Position numbers and translations under genes: made by a program. A model generated the notes under the pieces. The model searched no databases, was not told the DNA's origin, and saw only the letters and a program-made list of their open reading frames with translations. From NCBI GenBank assembly GCA_050291365.1, contig JBNKJS010000007.1, forward strand, positions 62,001 through 126,000: a DNA stretch of 64,000 bases. The letters run 5' to 3'. Below, in pieces: positions 41,598-48,717 of the stretch. Source of the stretch: JAAGZL01 sp050291365 (GTDB taxonomy: Bacteria; Pseudomonadota; Gammaproteobacteria; Chromatiales; Chromatiaceae). The first letter of the stretch is position 1; the number at the start of each line of letters is the position of its first letter.

Positions 41598-43662
41598 TAC
41601 ACGTGACCTATTGGTGGAGATCGGCACCGAAGAGCTGCCACCCACCGCCCTGGATCGGCTATCCCTGGCATTCATGCAGGGTATTGAAGATGGACTGAAA
41701 TCTGCTGAACTGGGCTTCACTGAGATCAAACGCTACGCCTCTCCCCGGCGGTTAGCGGTTCAGGTCACCGGCCTGGTCACCGCCCAAAAGGACCGGGTTG
41801 TGGAGCGCAAGGGTCCGGCACTTAAGGCCGCCTTTGATGATGCCGGCAATCCAAGCAAGGCTGCAGAGGGCTTTGCCCGCTCCTGCGGCGTAAGCGTAGA
41901 TCAACTGGAACAGCAGGAGACCCCTAAGGGGACCTGGCTGATATTTAATCAGCAGCAGACTGGCAAAAAAACCACCGAGCTTCTACCGGAGATCATCGAT
42001 AAATCCCTCTCCGCACTGCCCATTCCCAAACGCATGCGCTGGGGTTCCCGTAGTGAAGAGTTTGTTCGTCCAGTGCATTGGACGGTGTTGTTGTTTGGAG
42101 ATGAGGTGATTCCGGCGGAGATCCTGGGGCAACAGACTGGACGCAGCACCCGAGGCCACCGTTTTCATCATCCAGACGCCATTGAGATCAGCACCCCAGC
42201 CAACTATCTGTCTCAGCTCCAGGACCCAGGCATGGTCTATGCGAATATGGAGCAGCGCAAGGAGATCGTTCGCCAGCAGGTTATGGAAACCGCTGCAGCC
42301 GCTGGTGCCAAGGCCATTATCGATGAAGATCTGCTAAACGAGGTCAACGCCCTTAATGAGTGGCCGGTGCCGGTTATGGGTAGCTTTGATGAGAGCTTTC
42401 TTGAAGTGCCTGCCGAGGCCCTGATCCAGGCCATGCAGGGACATCAAAAATATTTTCCTGTGGTTGCTGAGGATGGCACCCTGCGTCCCAACTTCATCAC
42501 CATCTGCAATATCGAAAGCCAGGATATCGCCCAAGTAAGATCTGGCAACGAACGGGTGATCAGTCCCCGCTTTAAAGACGCCGCCTTCTTCTGGGAACAG
42601 GATCTGAAACAGCCCCTGGATGCCCATCAGGAACGTCTGAAATCTGTTGTGTTTCAAGACAAGCTGGGGACCCTGTACGACAAGGCCCAACGGGTGGCAA
42701 AACTGGCCCAGGCCATAGCCGAACAGACCGGTACTGATCCTGCCCTGGCCAAACGTGCGGCCGAACTGTGCAAGTGTGATCTCATGACCAATATGGTCAA
42801 CGAATTCCCCAAACTTCAGGGCATCATGGGTAGCTACTATGCCGCCAAGTCCGGGGAGGATACTCAGGTGGCCGCCGCCATGAAAGAGGTCTATCTGCCC
42901 AAACATGCCGGGGACGATCTCCCCGCTGGGGATTGCGGCAGAGCCATCGCCGTGGCCGATCGTTTAGATACCATCATGGGTATCTTTGCCATTGGCCAGA
43001 AACCTACCGGGGTAAAAGACCCGTTTGGTCTGCGCCGCGCCGCCCTAGGTGTTCTACGCATCATCATCGAGACACCGCTGGATCTGGATCTTGAGGCCAT
43101 GCTCAAATTGGCCGCACAGGGTCTTAGCGACAAGGTGGACGCCGCCGCCGCGGTTGCAGAGGTGTTCGACTATATGATGGATCGACTCAAGGCCTACTAC
43201 ACAGATCGCGGCATAACAGCTGATGTGATCGACGCGGTCCTGGCCTGCCGTCCCACCAGACCGGCAGACTTTGACCTGCGGGTGAAGGCGGTGACCGAGT
43301 TTCGTAAACTTCCAGAGGCCGAAAGTCTCTCCGCCGCCAACAAGCGTATCCGCAACATCCTGAAGAAGAGTGATGAAGAGTATCCAGAGCAGCCAGATGT
43401 CGCCATCTTCGAAGAGGAGTCGGAGAAGATGTTGTACAAAAAGTTAACTGAGCTGACTCCGGTTGTGGAACCACTGTTTGCGGAGGGTGACTACACCCAG
43501 GCCCTGAAGCTACTTGCTGCCCTGCGCGCAACAGTAGACGGTTTTTTCGACAGCGTAATGGTCAATTGTGAGGACACAAACCTACGCCGCAACCGCTTGG
43601 CCCTGTTGAGCTCCCTAAGCGCTATGTTCCTCAGCGCCGCCGATCTCTCCAGATTGCAGTAA
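41590..43662 (+). CDS. glyS: Glycine-tRNA ligase beta subunit
   Basis: tRNA-binding subunit of glycyl-tRNA synthetase, 690 aa. Family blocks LLVEIGTEELPP at the N-terminus, KRMRWGS, EFVRPVHWTVLLFGDEV, an HD-like region LCKCDLMTNMVNEFPKLQGIMG (about 398-420) and a C-terminal anticodon-binding domain (from about 580). The stop overlaps the next ATG by one base, indicating a single operon through plsC. Confidence 0.97.
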   Translation: MSDTRDLLVEIGTEELPPTALDRLSLAFMQGIEDGLKSAELGFTEIKRYASPRRLAVQVTGLVTAQKDRVVERKGPALKAAFDDAGNPSKAAEGFARSCGVSVDQLEQQETPKGTWLIFNQQQTGKKTTELLPEIIDKSLSALPIPKRMRWGSRSEEFVRPVHWTVLLFGDEVIPAEILGQQTGRSTRGHRFHHPDAIEISTPANYLSQLQDPGMVYANMEQRKEIVRQQVMETAAAAGAKAIIDEDLLNEVNALNEWPVPVMGSFDESFLEVPAEALIQAMQGHQKYFPVVAEDGTLRPNFITICNIESQDIAQVRSGNERVISPRFKDAAFFWEQDLKQPLDAHQERLKSVVFQDKLGTLYDKAQRVAKLAQAIAEQTGTDPALAKRAAELCKCDLMTNMVNEFPKLQGIMGSYYAAKSGEDTQVAAAMKEVYLPKHAGDDLPAGDCGRAIAVADRLDTIMGIFAIGQKPTGVKDPFGLRRAALGVLRIIIETPLDLDLEAMLKLAAQGLSDKVDAAAAVAEVFDYMMDRLKAYYTDRGITADVIDAVLACRPTRPADFDLRVKAVTEFRKLPEAESLSAANKRIRNILKKSDEEYPEQPDVAIFEEESEKMLYKKLTELTPVVEPLFAEGDYTQALKLLAALRATVDGFFDSVMVNCEDTNLRRNRLALLSSLSAMFLSAADLSRLQ

Positions 43663-43997
43663 TGTCGCGCGACTCCTACCAAGAGATGCTGGCTGCGGTT
43701 CAGGCCTTTCACGACAAACACCGCTTTCGTGAAACCGGTGGGGAAGAGATGGCCTACCGCGTCGCTCTGATGGCTGAAGAGCTGGGAGAGATCTCCTCCT
43801 GTGTCACCAAGGGCAAGAGCAAGACGGCCCTGGCAGAAGAGATTGCAGACCTGCTTATCCTGATTCTGGGTACTGGCATTGCCCAGGACATAGATCTGAA
43901 CCAGGCCTTTTGGGACAAGATGGAAAAACTGATGCAGCGCGAATCCAAGATGATCAATGGCCGCATCCGGGTATCTGAATTCAGGGATATGGAGTAA
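43662..43997 (+). CDS. MazG-like nucleotide pyrophosphohydrolase
   Basis: 111 aa all-alpha NTP pyrophosphatase of the MazG/dUTPase superfamily. Acidic metal-binding pattern AEELGEISSCV followed by AEEIADLLILILG (ExxE ... ExxD). The family removes non-canonical or excess NTPs. Its position between glyS and gmhB, coupled to glyS by a one-base overlap, is less usual than the rest of the block. Confidence 0.8.
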   Translation: MSRDSYQEMLAAVQAFHDKHRFRETGGEEMAYRVALMAEELGEISSCVTKGKSKTALAEEIADLLILILGTGIAQDIDLNQAFWDKMEKLMQRESKMINGRIRVSEFRDME

Positions 43998-44021
43998 CTA
44001 CTTACTAACTCTGAAATGCCT

Positions 44022-44570
44022 ATGAAGACTATCATCCTCGACCGAGACGGCGTCATAAACCAGGACTCAGATGCCTACATAAAAAACCAGGATGAGTGGA
44101 TACCCATCCCCGGAAGCCTTGAGGCCATAGCGCGTCTTAGCCAGGCCGGTTACCAAGTTCTGGTGGCCACCAACCAGTCTGGACTGGCCCGTGGGCTGTT
44201 CGACCAGGCAACCCTAGACGCAATCCATCACAAAATGGAATCTGCAGTGGAACAACATGGCGCTAAATTGGATGGTATCTACTACTGCCCACACGGTCCG
44301 GATGACGGCTGTTCCTGTCGTAAACCGCAACCGGGGCTACTACAACAGATAGGGCTTGATCTGGGGGTAGATCTAAACGAATCCATCCTGGTAGGTGACA
44401 GCCTGCGGGACCTCCAGGCCGCCTCCGCCGTTGGTGCAAAACCCGTTCTGGTACTGACCGGCAAGGGAAGAAAAACCCTTGAGCAGCTCAACCAAGAACA
44501 ACAAATTGATGTTTACCAAAACCTGGCAGACTTTGTAGAGACACTTCTCGCCAGGCCGGTTTCAGATTAA
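44022..44570 (+). CDS. gmhB: D-glycero-beta-D-manno-heptose-1,7-bisphosphate 7-phosphatase
   Basis: HAD phosphatase in ADP-heptose synthesis for the LPS inner core. 182 aa from the ATG at 44022 (184 from 44016). It has motif I LDRDGVIN (D8 and D10), motif II VATNQSGLARG and the zinc loop CPHGPDDGCSCRKP typical of GmhB, then VGDSLRDLQAA. The context glyS-gmhB-plsC is conserved near the origin in Pseudomonas-type genomes. Confidence 0.94.
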   Translation: MKTIILDRDGVINQDSDAYIKNQDEWIPIPGSLEAIARLSQAGYQVLVATNQSGLARGLFDQATLDAIHHKMESAVEQHGAKLDGIYYCPHGPDDGCSCRKPQPGLLQQIGLDLGVDLNESILVGDSLRDLQAASAVGAKPVLVLTGKGRKTLEQLNQEQQIDVYQNLADFVETLLARPVSD

Positions 44571-44581
44571 GGCAAAGACTA

Positions 44582-45307
44582 ATGATACTAATCCGCTCAA
44601 TCATATTTTTTGTTCTGCTGTTAATCAGCACCGTTCTACTTACTATCCCCATAGTTACCATTGGAATGCTGATTCCTTTTCGTCTGCGCTGTCAAATTGC
44701 CAATGCCTGGGGCATCTCTGCCCTCTGGATGTTGGACAAGATCTGTGATCTAAAATATGAGGTTAGGGGATGGGAAAACCTGCCTGAGCATTCAGCCATT
44801 ATCATGGCCAAACATCAGTCCGCCTGGGAGACCCTTGCCATGCGCGGACTCTTCCCGCCCGAACAGGCCTGGATCTTCAAACGCGAACTATTATGGATAC
44901 CCTTTCTAGGCTGGTCTCTGGCAGCGGTTGGTTCCATAAGCATTAACCGCAGCAGTGGTCGTGTTGCCATGCGGCAGGTGGTCTCCAAAGGCACCAAAAA
45001 ACTTAAACTGGGACGCCTGGTAATGATCTTCCCGGAAGGAACTAGAGTGGCTCCAGGAGAGCGCAAGCGTTATGGCGTGGGTGGAGGAATCCTTGCAGAA
45101 AAATCAGGTTACCCCATCATACCCGTGGCCCACAACGCCGGTGTGTTCTGGCGACGCCGTGGGGTGAAGAAATACCCAGGGACCATTCAAATGGTTATAG
45201 GTGAGCCGATCGATCCTAAAGGCAAAACAGCTAACGAGATCATCGCCGAGGTAGAGGAGTGGATTGAGTCGACGGTGGCGGGGTTGCCGCGAGAGGTTGA
45301 TCAGTAA
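44582..45307 (+). CDS. plsC: 1-acyl-sn-glycerol-3-phosphate acyltransferase family protein
   Basis: 241 aa inner-membrane acyltransferase of phospholipid or lysophospholipid metabolism. An N-terminal hydrophobic helix (about 5-30) precedes the acyltransferase box AKHQSAWETLAMR (H(x4)E in place of H(x4)D) and the substrate motif FPEGTRVAPG. The same family occupies the slot between gmhB and gyrB in pseudomonads. Whether it is the essential PlsC or a paralogue cannot be told here. Confidence 0.88.
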   Translation: MILIRSIIFFVLLLISTVLLTIPIVTIGMLIPFRLRCQIANAWGISALWMLDKICDLKYEVRGWENLPEHSAIIMAKHQSAWETLAMRGLFPPEQAWIFKRELLWIPFLGWSLAAVGSISINRSSGRVAMRQVVSKGTKKLKLGRLVMIFPEGTRVAPGERKRYGVGGGILAEKSGYPIIPVAHNAGVFWRRRGVKKYPGTIQMVIGEPIDPKGKTANEIIAEVEEWIESTVAGLPREVDQ

Positions 45308-45557
45308 CCAAACCATAAACGTTATCCCGGTGAAGGCCGGGATCCACGCTTTTAGCTAGTTCTGGATATCTTTTTCTTTGTCCTTAACTCACAGAGTAAT
45401 TTCACTTTTCCCGTGCAGGGACTACAAACCCATTTTCTTGTTTAAAGGAAATTGGTCTAGGATGATGTGAAGGAAATGAACCGCGTTAAATTAAATAACT
45501 ACGGTACGGAACACCGGCGCTGCGTGACTGGTTTGGGTCACCTTGTAATTTGGTTGC
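45308..45557. other. Intergenic region at left edge of accessory insert
   Basis: 250 bp between plsC and the SUKH gene. Apart from the perfect hairpin at 45324-45343 nothing is recognised. The stretch 45480-45557 contains GC-rich patches resembling degenerate cassette or repeat remnants, without a clear boundary sequence. Confidence 0.4.
45324..45343. repeat. REP-like perfect hairpin after plsC
   Basis: ATCCCGG-TGAAGG-CCGGGAT, a seven-base perfect stem followed by CCACGC. The form is typical of dispersed extragenic hairpins in gammaproteobacteria. It lies 16 bp past the plsC stop and may also slow transcription. Only one copy was noticed in the window. Confidence 0.55.
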
Positions 45558-46172
45558 CTAAGCGTCATTTCTGACTATCTTTCCAGAAGCATGACGCAAC
45601 TCTCTCGCCCACCATTGATAATCACTATCTTCTGATGTAAAGCGCATGTAAGTAACTAAATCACAAAAAGTACCTGGATCAGGATCAATAGTATTTTGAA
45701 CAAATTCCTCTAGACTTGAGCCGACCCTTTTAAACTCAAAACCATCGTGATCGAACGAATATATCGCTCCTGGATCTATTTCACTCGTGACGACCAAAAG
45801 ATAATTACCACTGCTAGGGATCTCTCCAATCACTTTATGTGATCCAAACCAAGATGGAAGCGCCTCCTCTTCCTCGTCCTCATCGAGTAAATATGTCCAA
45901 TCAGATAAGTCCGACTCTAGCTCTTCCCACTCTGAAGGGTGGGCTATGTAATATGCTGACTCAAAGCTATCTGGGCAAGAATATAGAGTCAATGAGCCAA
46001 TCGAAGAATAGAATTCATTTAGATCACCCACTTTAGGAATCTGAACACCTGGCCTGGGTGGCTCAATAGAGTGGGTGAATTTTACAAGTTTGGTACTCTC
46101 TTCCGAGCCAATGGCCTCACAGAGGAAGACCCCTTCATGTTCCTGGATTTTTTCAACCAAATTTTTGATCAT
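45558..46172 (-). CDS. SMI1/KNR4 (SUKH) family protein
   Basis: 204 aa, no signal peptide. It has the SUKH layout: LNEFYSSIGSLTLYS-type N-terminal motif, acidic middle, VIGEIPSSGNYLLVVT and AIYSFDHDGFEFKRVGSSLEEFVQN. SUKH proteins commonly act as immunity proteins against polymorphic (contact-dependent or type VI) toxins, and sometimes as solitary orphans. No toxin is adjacent; the upstream co-directional gene encodes a DUF4259-ankyrin protein 31 bp away. The region is AT-richer than its neighbours, suggesting transfer. Confidence 0.75.
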   Translation of the reverse strand: MIKNLVEKIQEHEGVFLCEAIGSEESTKLVKFTHSIEPPRPGVQIPKVGDLNEFYSSIGSLTLYSCPDSFESAYYIAHPSEWEELESDLSDWTYLLDEDEEEEALPSWFGSHKVIGEIPSSGNYLLVVTSEIDPGAIYSFDHDGFEFKRVGSSLEEFVQNTIDPDPGTFCDLVTYMRFTSEDSDYQWWARELRHASGKIVRNDA

Positions 46173-46203
46173 TAATGGTTTTCCTTTTTCACATAATGCC
46201 CTA

Positions 46204-47487
46204 CTAAATTACGCCCCCAGGCGTTAATTTGAGTAACTTGTCAGGTTCCGACATGTCACGGGATTTTAAAGCTCCCTTTGATTCAAGTAACTCGTACAGC
46301 TCAGGATATCCATCTTTGGATACTAGATCTAGCGGAGTGTGAAACCAGGTATGGCCGGTTCCAATAAAATATTCTAACGCATTAACATTTGCGCCATGCT
46401 CTATCAGGGTTTTCGCCGCTAGAAACTGTTTTCTTTGTACTGCGTAATGTAATGGCGATTCACCTTGTGACCTCTCATTGGTATTTATCAAACCTTTGTG
46501 CTTATTTACGTCTAACCCAGATGAAACAAGGTAATCTATCATTTTATGATTGCCAAATTCTGCTGCCTTATGTAGTAGCGTTTCCCCATTCAGGTCTGTT
46601 TCTTGAATATCAGCGCCGTGATCTACTAAAAGCTGAATCAACTCAGGCGTTCCATATCTCGAACATGACAAAATTGCAATGCAGACCTTACGAACCTCAA
46701 CAACATTCCCTTTATCGTCATACATAGGGTAGTTTTCAAAAAGATTGGCGCCACTCTCAAGTAATATTTTAGCCACTTCGACATGGCCTTTCGCACACGC
46801 TAAAGGCAGTGGTTTATAGCCGTATCTAGAACAAGTATTTACATCAGCACCCATTTTGATAAGTGCACTAACGGCAGTTGTGAGCCCAGCTTTTGCCGCT
46901 ATGTTTAAAGGCAGATCAAAATCTGTGTTTGATTCCTGCGCATTGGGATCTTCTACATCCAAAAGTTTTTCTACCAGTTTTCCCTTTACGTTAGGATCTT
47001 TACTTGTCATATAAAGATCAGCAAGCTTCCCAATGGACCTTGGGAGTCGTTGTTTTTTGGCAACTCTTTTAGGAGGATCCTCATCTAGATACTGTTCCAG
47101 GATAGAGCTTATTTTATCTATCTCTTTAGCCCACCCCGACAGTTTTCCAGCCTCTTCCCACAAATCTCTCAATTCAGAATCAGTTGTTATCCTAGTTAAA
47201 GAGGCTATAGCCAACTGCTTCAACTCTCTGTTAGGGGAAAATGCCGCTCTTTCAATCCACTGTTTTGCATCTTTATAAATGCCTGATATTTTTTCTAACG
47301 ATCCAGCTGCAACTACTGCTGCAGCCGCAACAGCCTCTTCAGCAACGCTGGCGTCAAGATCATCTGAGTTGATTGCGGTCGTGAAACTATTTTTTATTTT
47401 TTTTACGCATGATTTGCTATCTTCTAGTCCAGCTAACCAATCTAGCGCCGTATCATTTCCAAAAGGTTTATTGCTCCAAGCTCCCAT
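46204..47487 (-). CDS. DUF4259 plus ankyrin-repeat protein
   Basis: 427 aa. The N-terminus MGAWSNKPFGNDTALDWLAGLED matches the DUF4259 pattern (GxWGxxxFxNDxAxDW). A helical region (about 25-170) follows, then about six ankyrin repeats (about 185-410), for example DLPLNIAAKAGLTTAVSALI, KPLPLACAKGHVEVAKILLE, ETLLHKAAEFGNHKMIDYLV and SPLHYAVQRKQFLAAKTLIE. No signal peptide. Paired with a SUKH gene, it may be a second immunity-type or interaction protein; biochemical function is unknown. Codon use is AT-rich relative to the core genes. Confidence 0.78.
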   Translation of the reverse strand: MGAWSNKPFGNDTALDWLAGLEDSKSCVKKIKNSFTTAINSDDLDASVAEEAVAAAAVVAAGSLEKISGIYKDAKQWIERAAFSPNRELKQLAIASLTRITTDSELRDLWEEAGKLSGWAKEIDKISSILEQYLDEDPPKRVAKKQRLPRSIGKLADLYMTSKDPNVKGKLVEKLLDVEDPNAQESNTDFDLPLNIAAKAGLTTAVSALIKMGADVNTCSRYGYKPLPLACAKGHVEVAKILLESGANLFENYPMYDDKGNVVEVRKVCIAILSCSRYGTPELIQLLVDHGADIQETDLNGETLLHKAAEFGNHKMIDYLVSSGLDVNKHKGLINTNERSQGESPLHYAVQRKQFLAAKTLIEHGANVNALEYFIGTGHTWFHTPLDLVSKDGYPELYELLESKGALKSRDMSEPDKLLKLTPGGVI

Positions 47488-47806
47488 AATGTATCTCTAT
47501 CTCAATAAAACTAGCACCTGACTTTGCGGTGTGCCGAGGCGCAGTGTAGGCACGTGATATTGCCCCGACAACAGCCACTTGTTAGGCTTTTATGCTGCGC
47601 GACTAAATCAGGTCACCCACCACCTAGTGGTGCGCGGTTTATCTCGCCGATGATATGCGGCTTGCCTTTGGTTCGCACTGCATATGGCGTGGTCTTATCT
47701 GCCCATCCAGGCAGGGACGCAGGCTCCGCCTGAGGCGGAGGTATTAAACGTCCTTTTTTTAATCAGCTAATAGCTTTCCTAGATATCCAGTTTTTTAAAC
47801 TAGGCG
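47488..47806. other. Intergenic region with attC-like sequence and hairpin
   Basis: 319 bp without a supported gene. It contains an attC-like segment (47516-47587), and a perfect hairpin CTCCGCC-TGA-GGCGGAG at 47724-47740 followed 12 bases later by seven T, possibly a weak terminator. The GC-rich part 47530-47740 differs in composition from the AT-rich genes on both sides. Confidence 0.45.
47516..47587 (-). other. attC-like (integron cassette) candidate site
   Basis: On the minus strand the segment begins GCCTAACAAGTGGCTG, a perfect RYYYAAC core in the usual attC setting, and ends GTCAGGT, one mismatch from GTTRRRY; the ends can pair. Length 72 bp and an inner CACGTGCC ... GGCAC hairpin also fit. 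The arms do not pair well in the middle, so it is degenerate or a chance match. Confidence 0.3.
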
Positions 47807-48409
47807 TCAGGTTGTTTTGGATAACCTCTTCCTTGAGATACCTATTAGCCCAAGTATGCCTGAGACAAAAAGCCAAATTCCAGCTGGTAATGGAACTGTT
47901 TTAACCACCAAAAAAGAACCAAAACCGTCGAAATTAATCGATTTACTGTGTATGAGTTCCCCTGTGTACACCAAATAGCTAGGAACACCACTAGCTAAAA
48001 TGAAATCTAGTCCATACACATACGCCATAGGGTCACCACCCGATTCAGCATATCCAAATGACTCTGGGTTGCCGTTTTGGTCGCTGGTTTGACCAAATAG
48101 GTTGATAAAATTTAGATGCGTAGCGTTCACCGGCCCCGTAAACAATCCAAAATTTGTGAACATAGTATTCAGTTCAGCCATTGTGGCACGACGGTATCCG
48201 TCAAACAGCCCTCCTGCTTGAAGCTCTATCTCGATTTGATTGTATGAAAAAGGTTCTGTCTCAGTTAAATCGAGCCACTCCAAATTCGTTAATGTATCAG
48301 TAGTAGTCAGCCCATTATCAATAAATGCGGACTGAACGTTTCCTGAAATAAAAAGAAATAAGACGCCTGAGATGATTTTTATTGTTTTTGATGAAAGATT
48401 TAAATACAT
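47807..48409 (-). CDS. VPLPA-CTERM exosortase-sorted protein (second copy type)
   Basis: 200 aa secreted protein with a strong ribosome site (AAGGAGG) before the ATG at 48409. Signal peptide cleaved near VQSAF, then a DUF1566-like body (NGLTTTDTLTNLEWLDLTE, GYRRATMAELNTMF) and the sorting tail VPLPAGIWLF, helix VSGILGLIGI, basic SRKRLSKTT. The tail matches that of the protein at 30906-31667, so both use the same exosortase, which is not in this window. Located between the DUF4259 gene and gyrB as part of the accessory insert. Confidence 0.83.
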   Translation of the reverse strand: MYLNLSSKTIKIISGVLFLFISGNVQSAFIDNGLTTTDTLTNLEWLDLTETEPFSYNQIEIELQAGGLFDGYRRATMAELNTMFTNFGLFTGPVNATHLNFINLFGQTSDQNGNPESFGYAESGGDPMAYVYGLDFILASGVPSYLVYTGELIHSKSINFDGFGSFLVVKTVPLPAGIWLFVSGILGLIGISRKRLSKTT

Positions 48410-48717
48410 AGCTACCTCCTTGTGTTTGACCGCCTAAGGACAACGTACTTACTAGTTAACTACCCATGATTATTCGCTCTTTCTGTATAGCTAACATTTG
48501 ATATAACGATGGCAGTTGTAGCGTAATCCCCCGTCAGCACCAATACTGGGTTATGCTGCAAACACCCCAATTAACACACATTTTACCTGATATATCTAAC
48601 CCTACAAACCACCGCCTGAATCCAATCTTTCAAATAAGTGTGTAAGCACTTACTATCAGTCGTCCCAACGAAAAAGCCGCCCGGTGTTGAGCGACTTTTT
48701 TCTGGTTTGTAAAATCT
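48410..48717. other. Gap between VPLPA-CTERM gene and gyrB
   Basis: 308 bp holding the promoter region of the VPLPA-CTERM gene and, at its right end, the gyrB terminator. No other gene-like or RNA-like element was recognised. Confidence 0.45.
48669..48702 (-). terminator. Rho-independent terminator of gyrB
   Basis: Minus strand AAAAAAGTCGCTC pairs with GGGCGGCTTTTT (two G-T wobbles) and ends in a T-run, 16 bp after the gyrB stop. Confidence 0.85.

Noticed and set aside
47551..47558. CACGTG core in the accessory insert as a third parS site
   Set aside because: Only the central CACGTG is shared; flanks GG and AT do not match TGTTCC/GGAACA.
47524..47733. 69-codon open frame in the gap beside the DUF4259 gene
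   Set aside because: Cys/Arg/Pro-rich translation typical of non-coding GC-rich DNA; it overlaps the attC-like segment and has no ribosome site.
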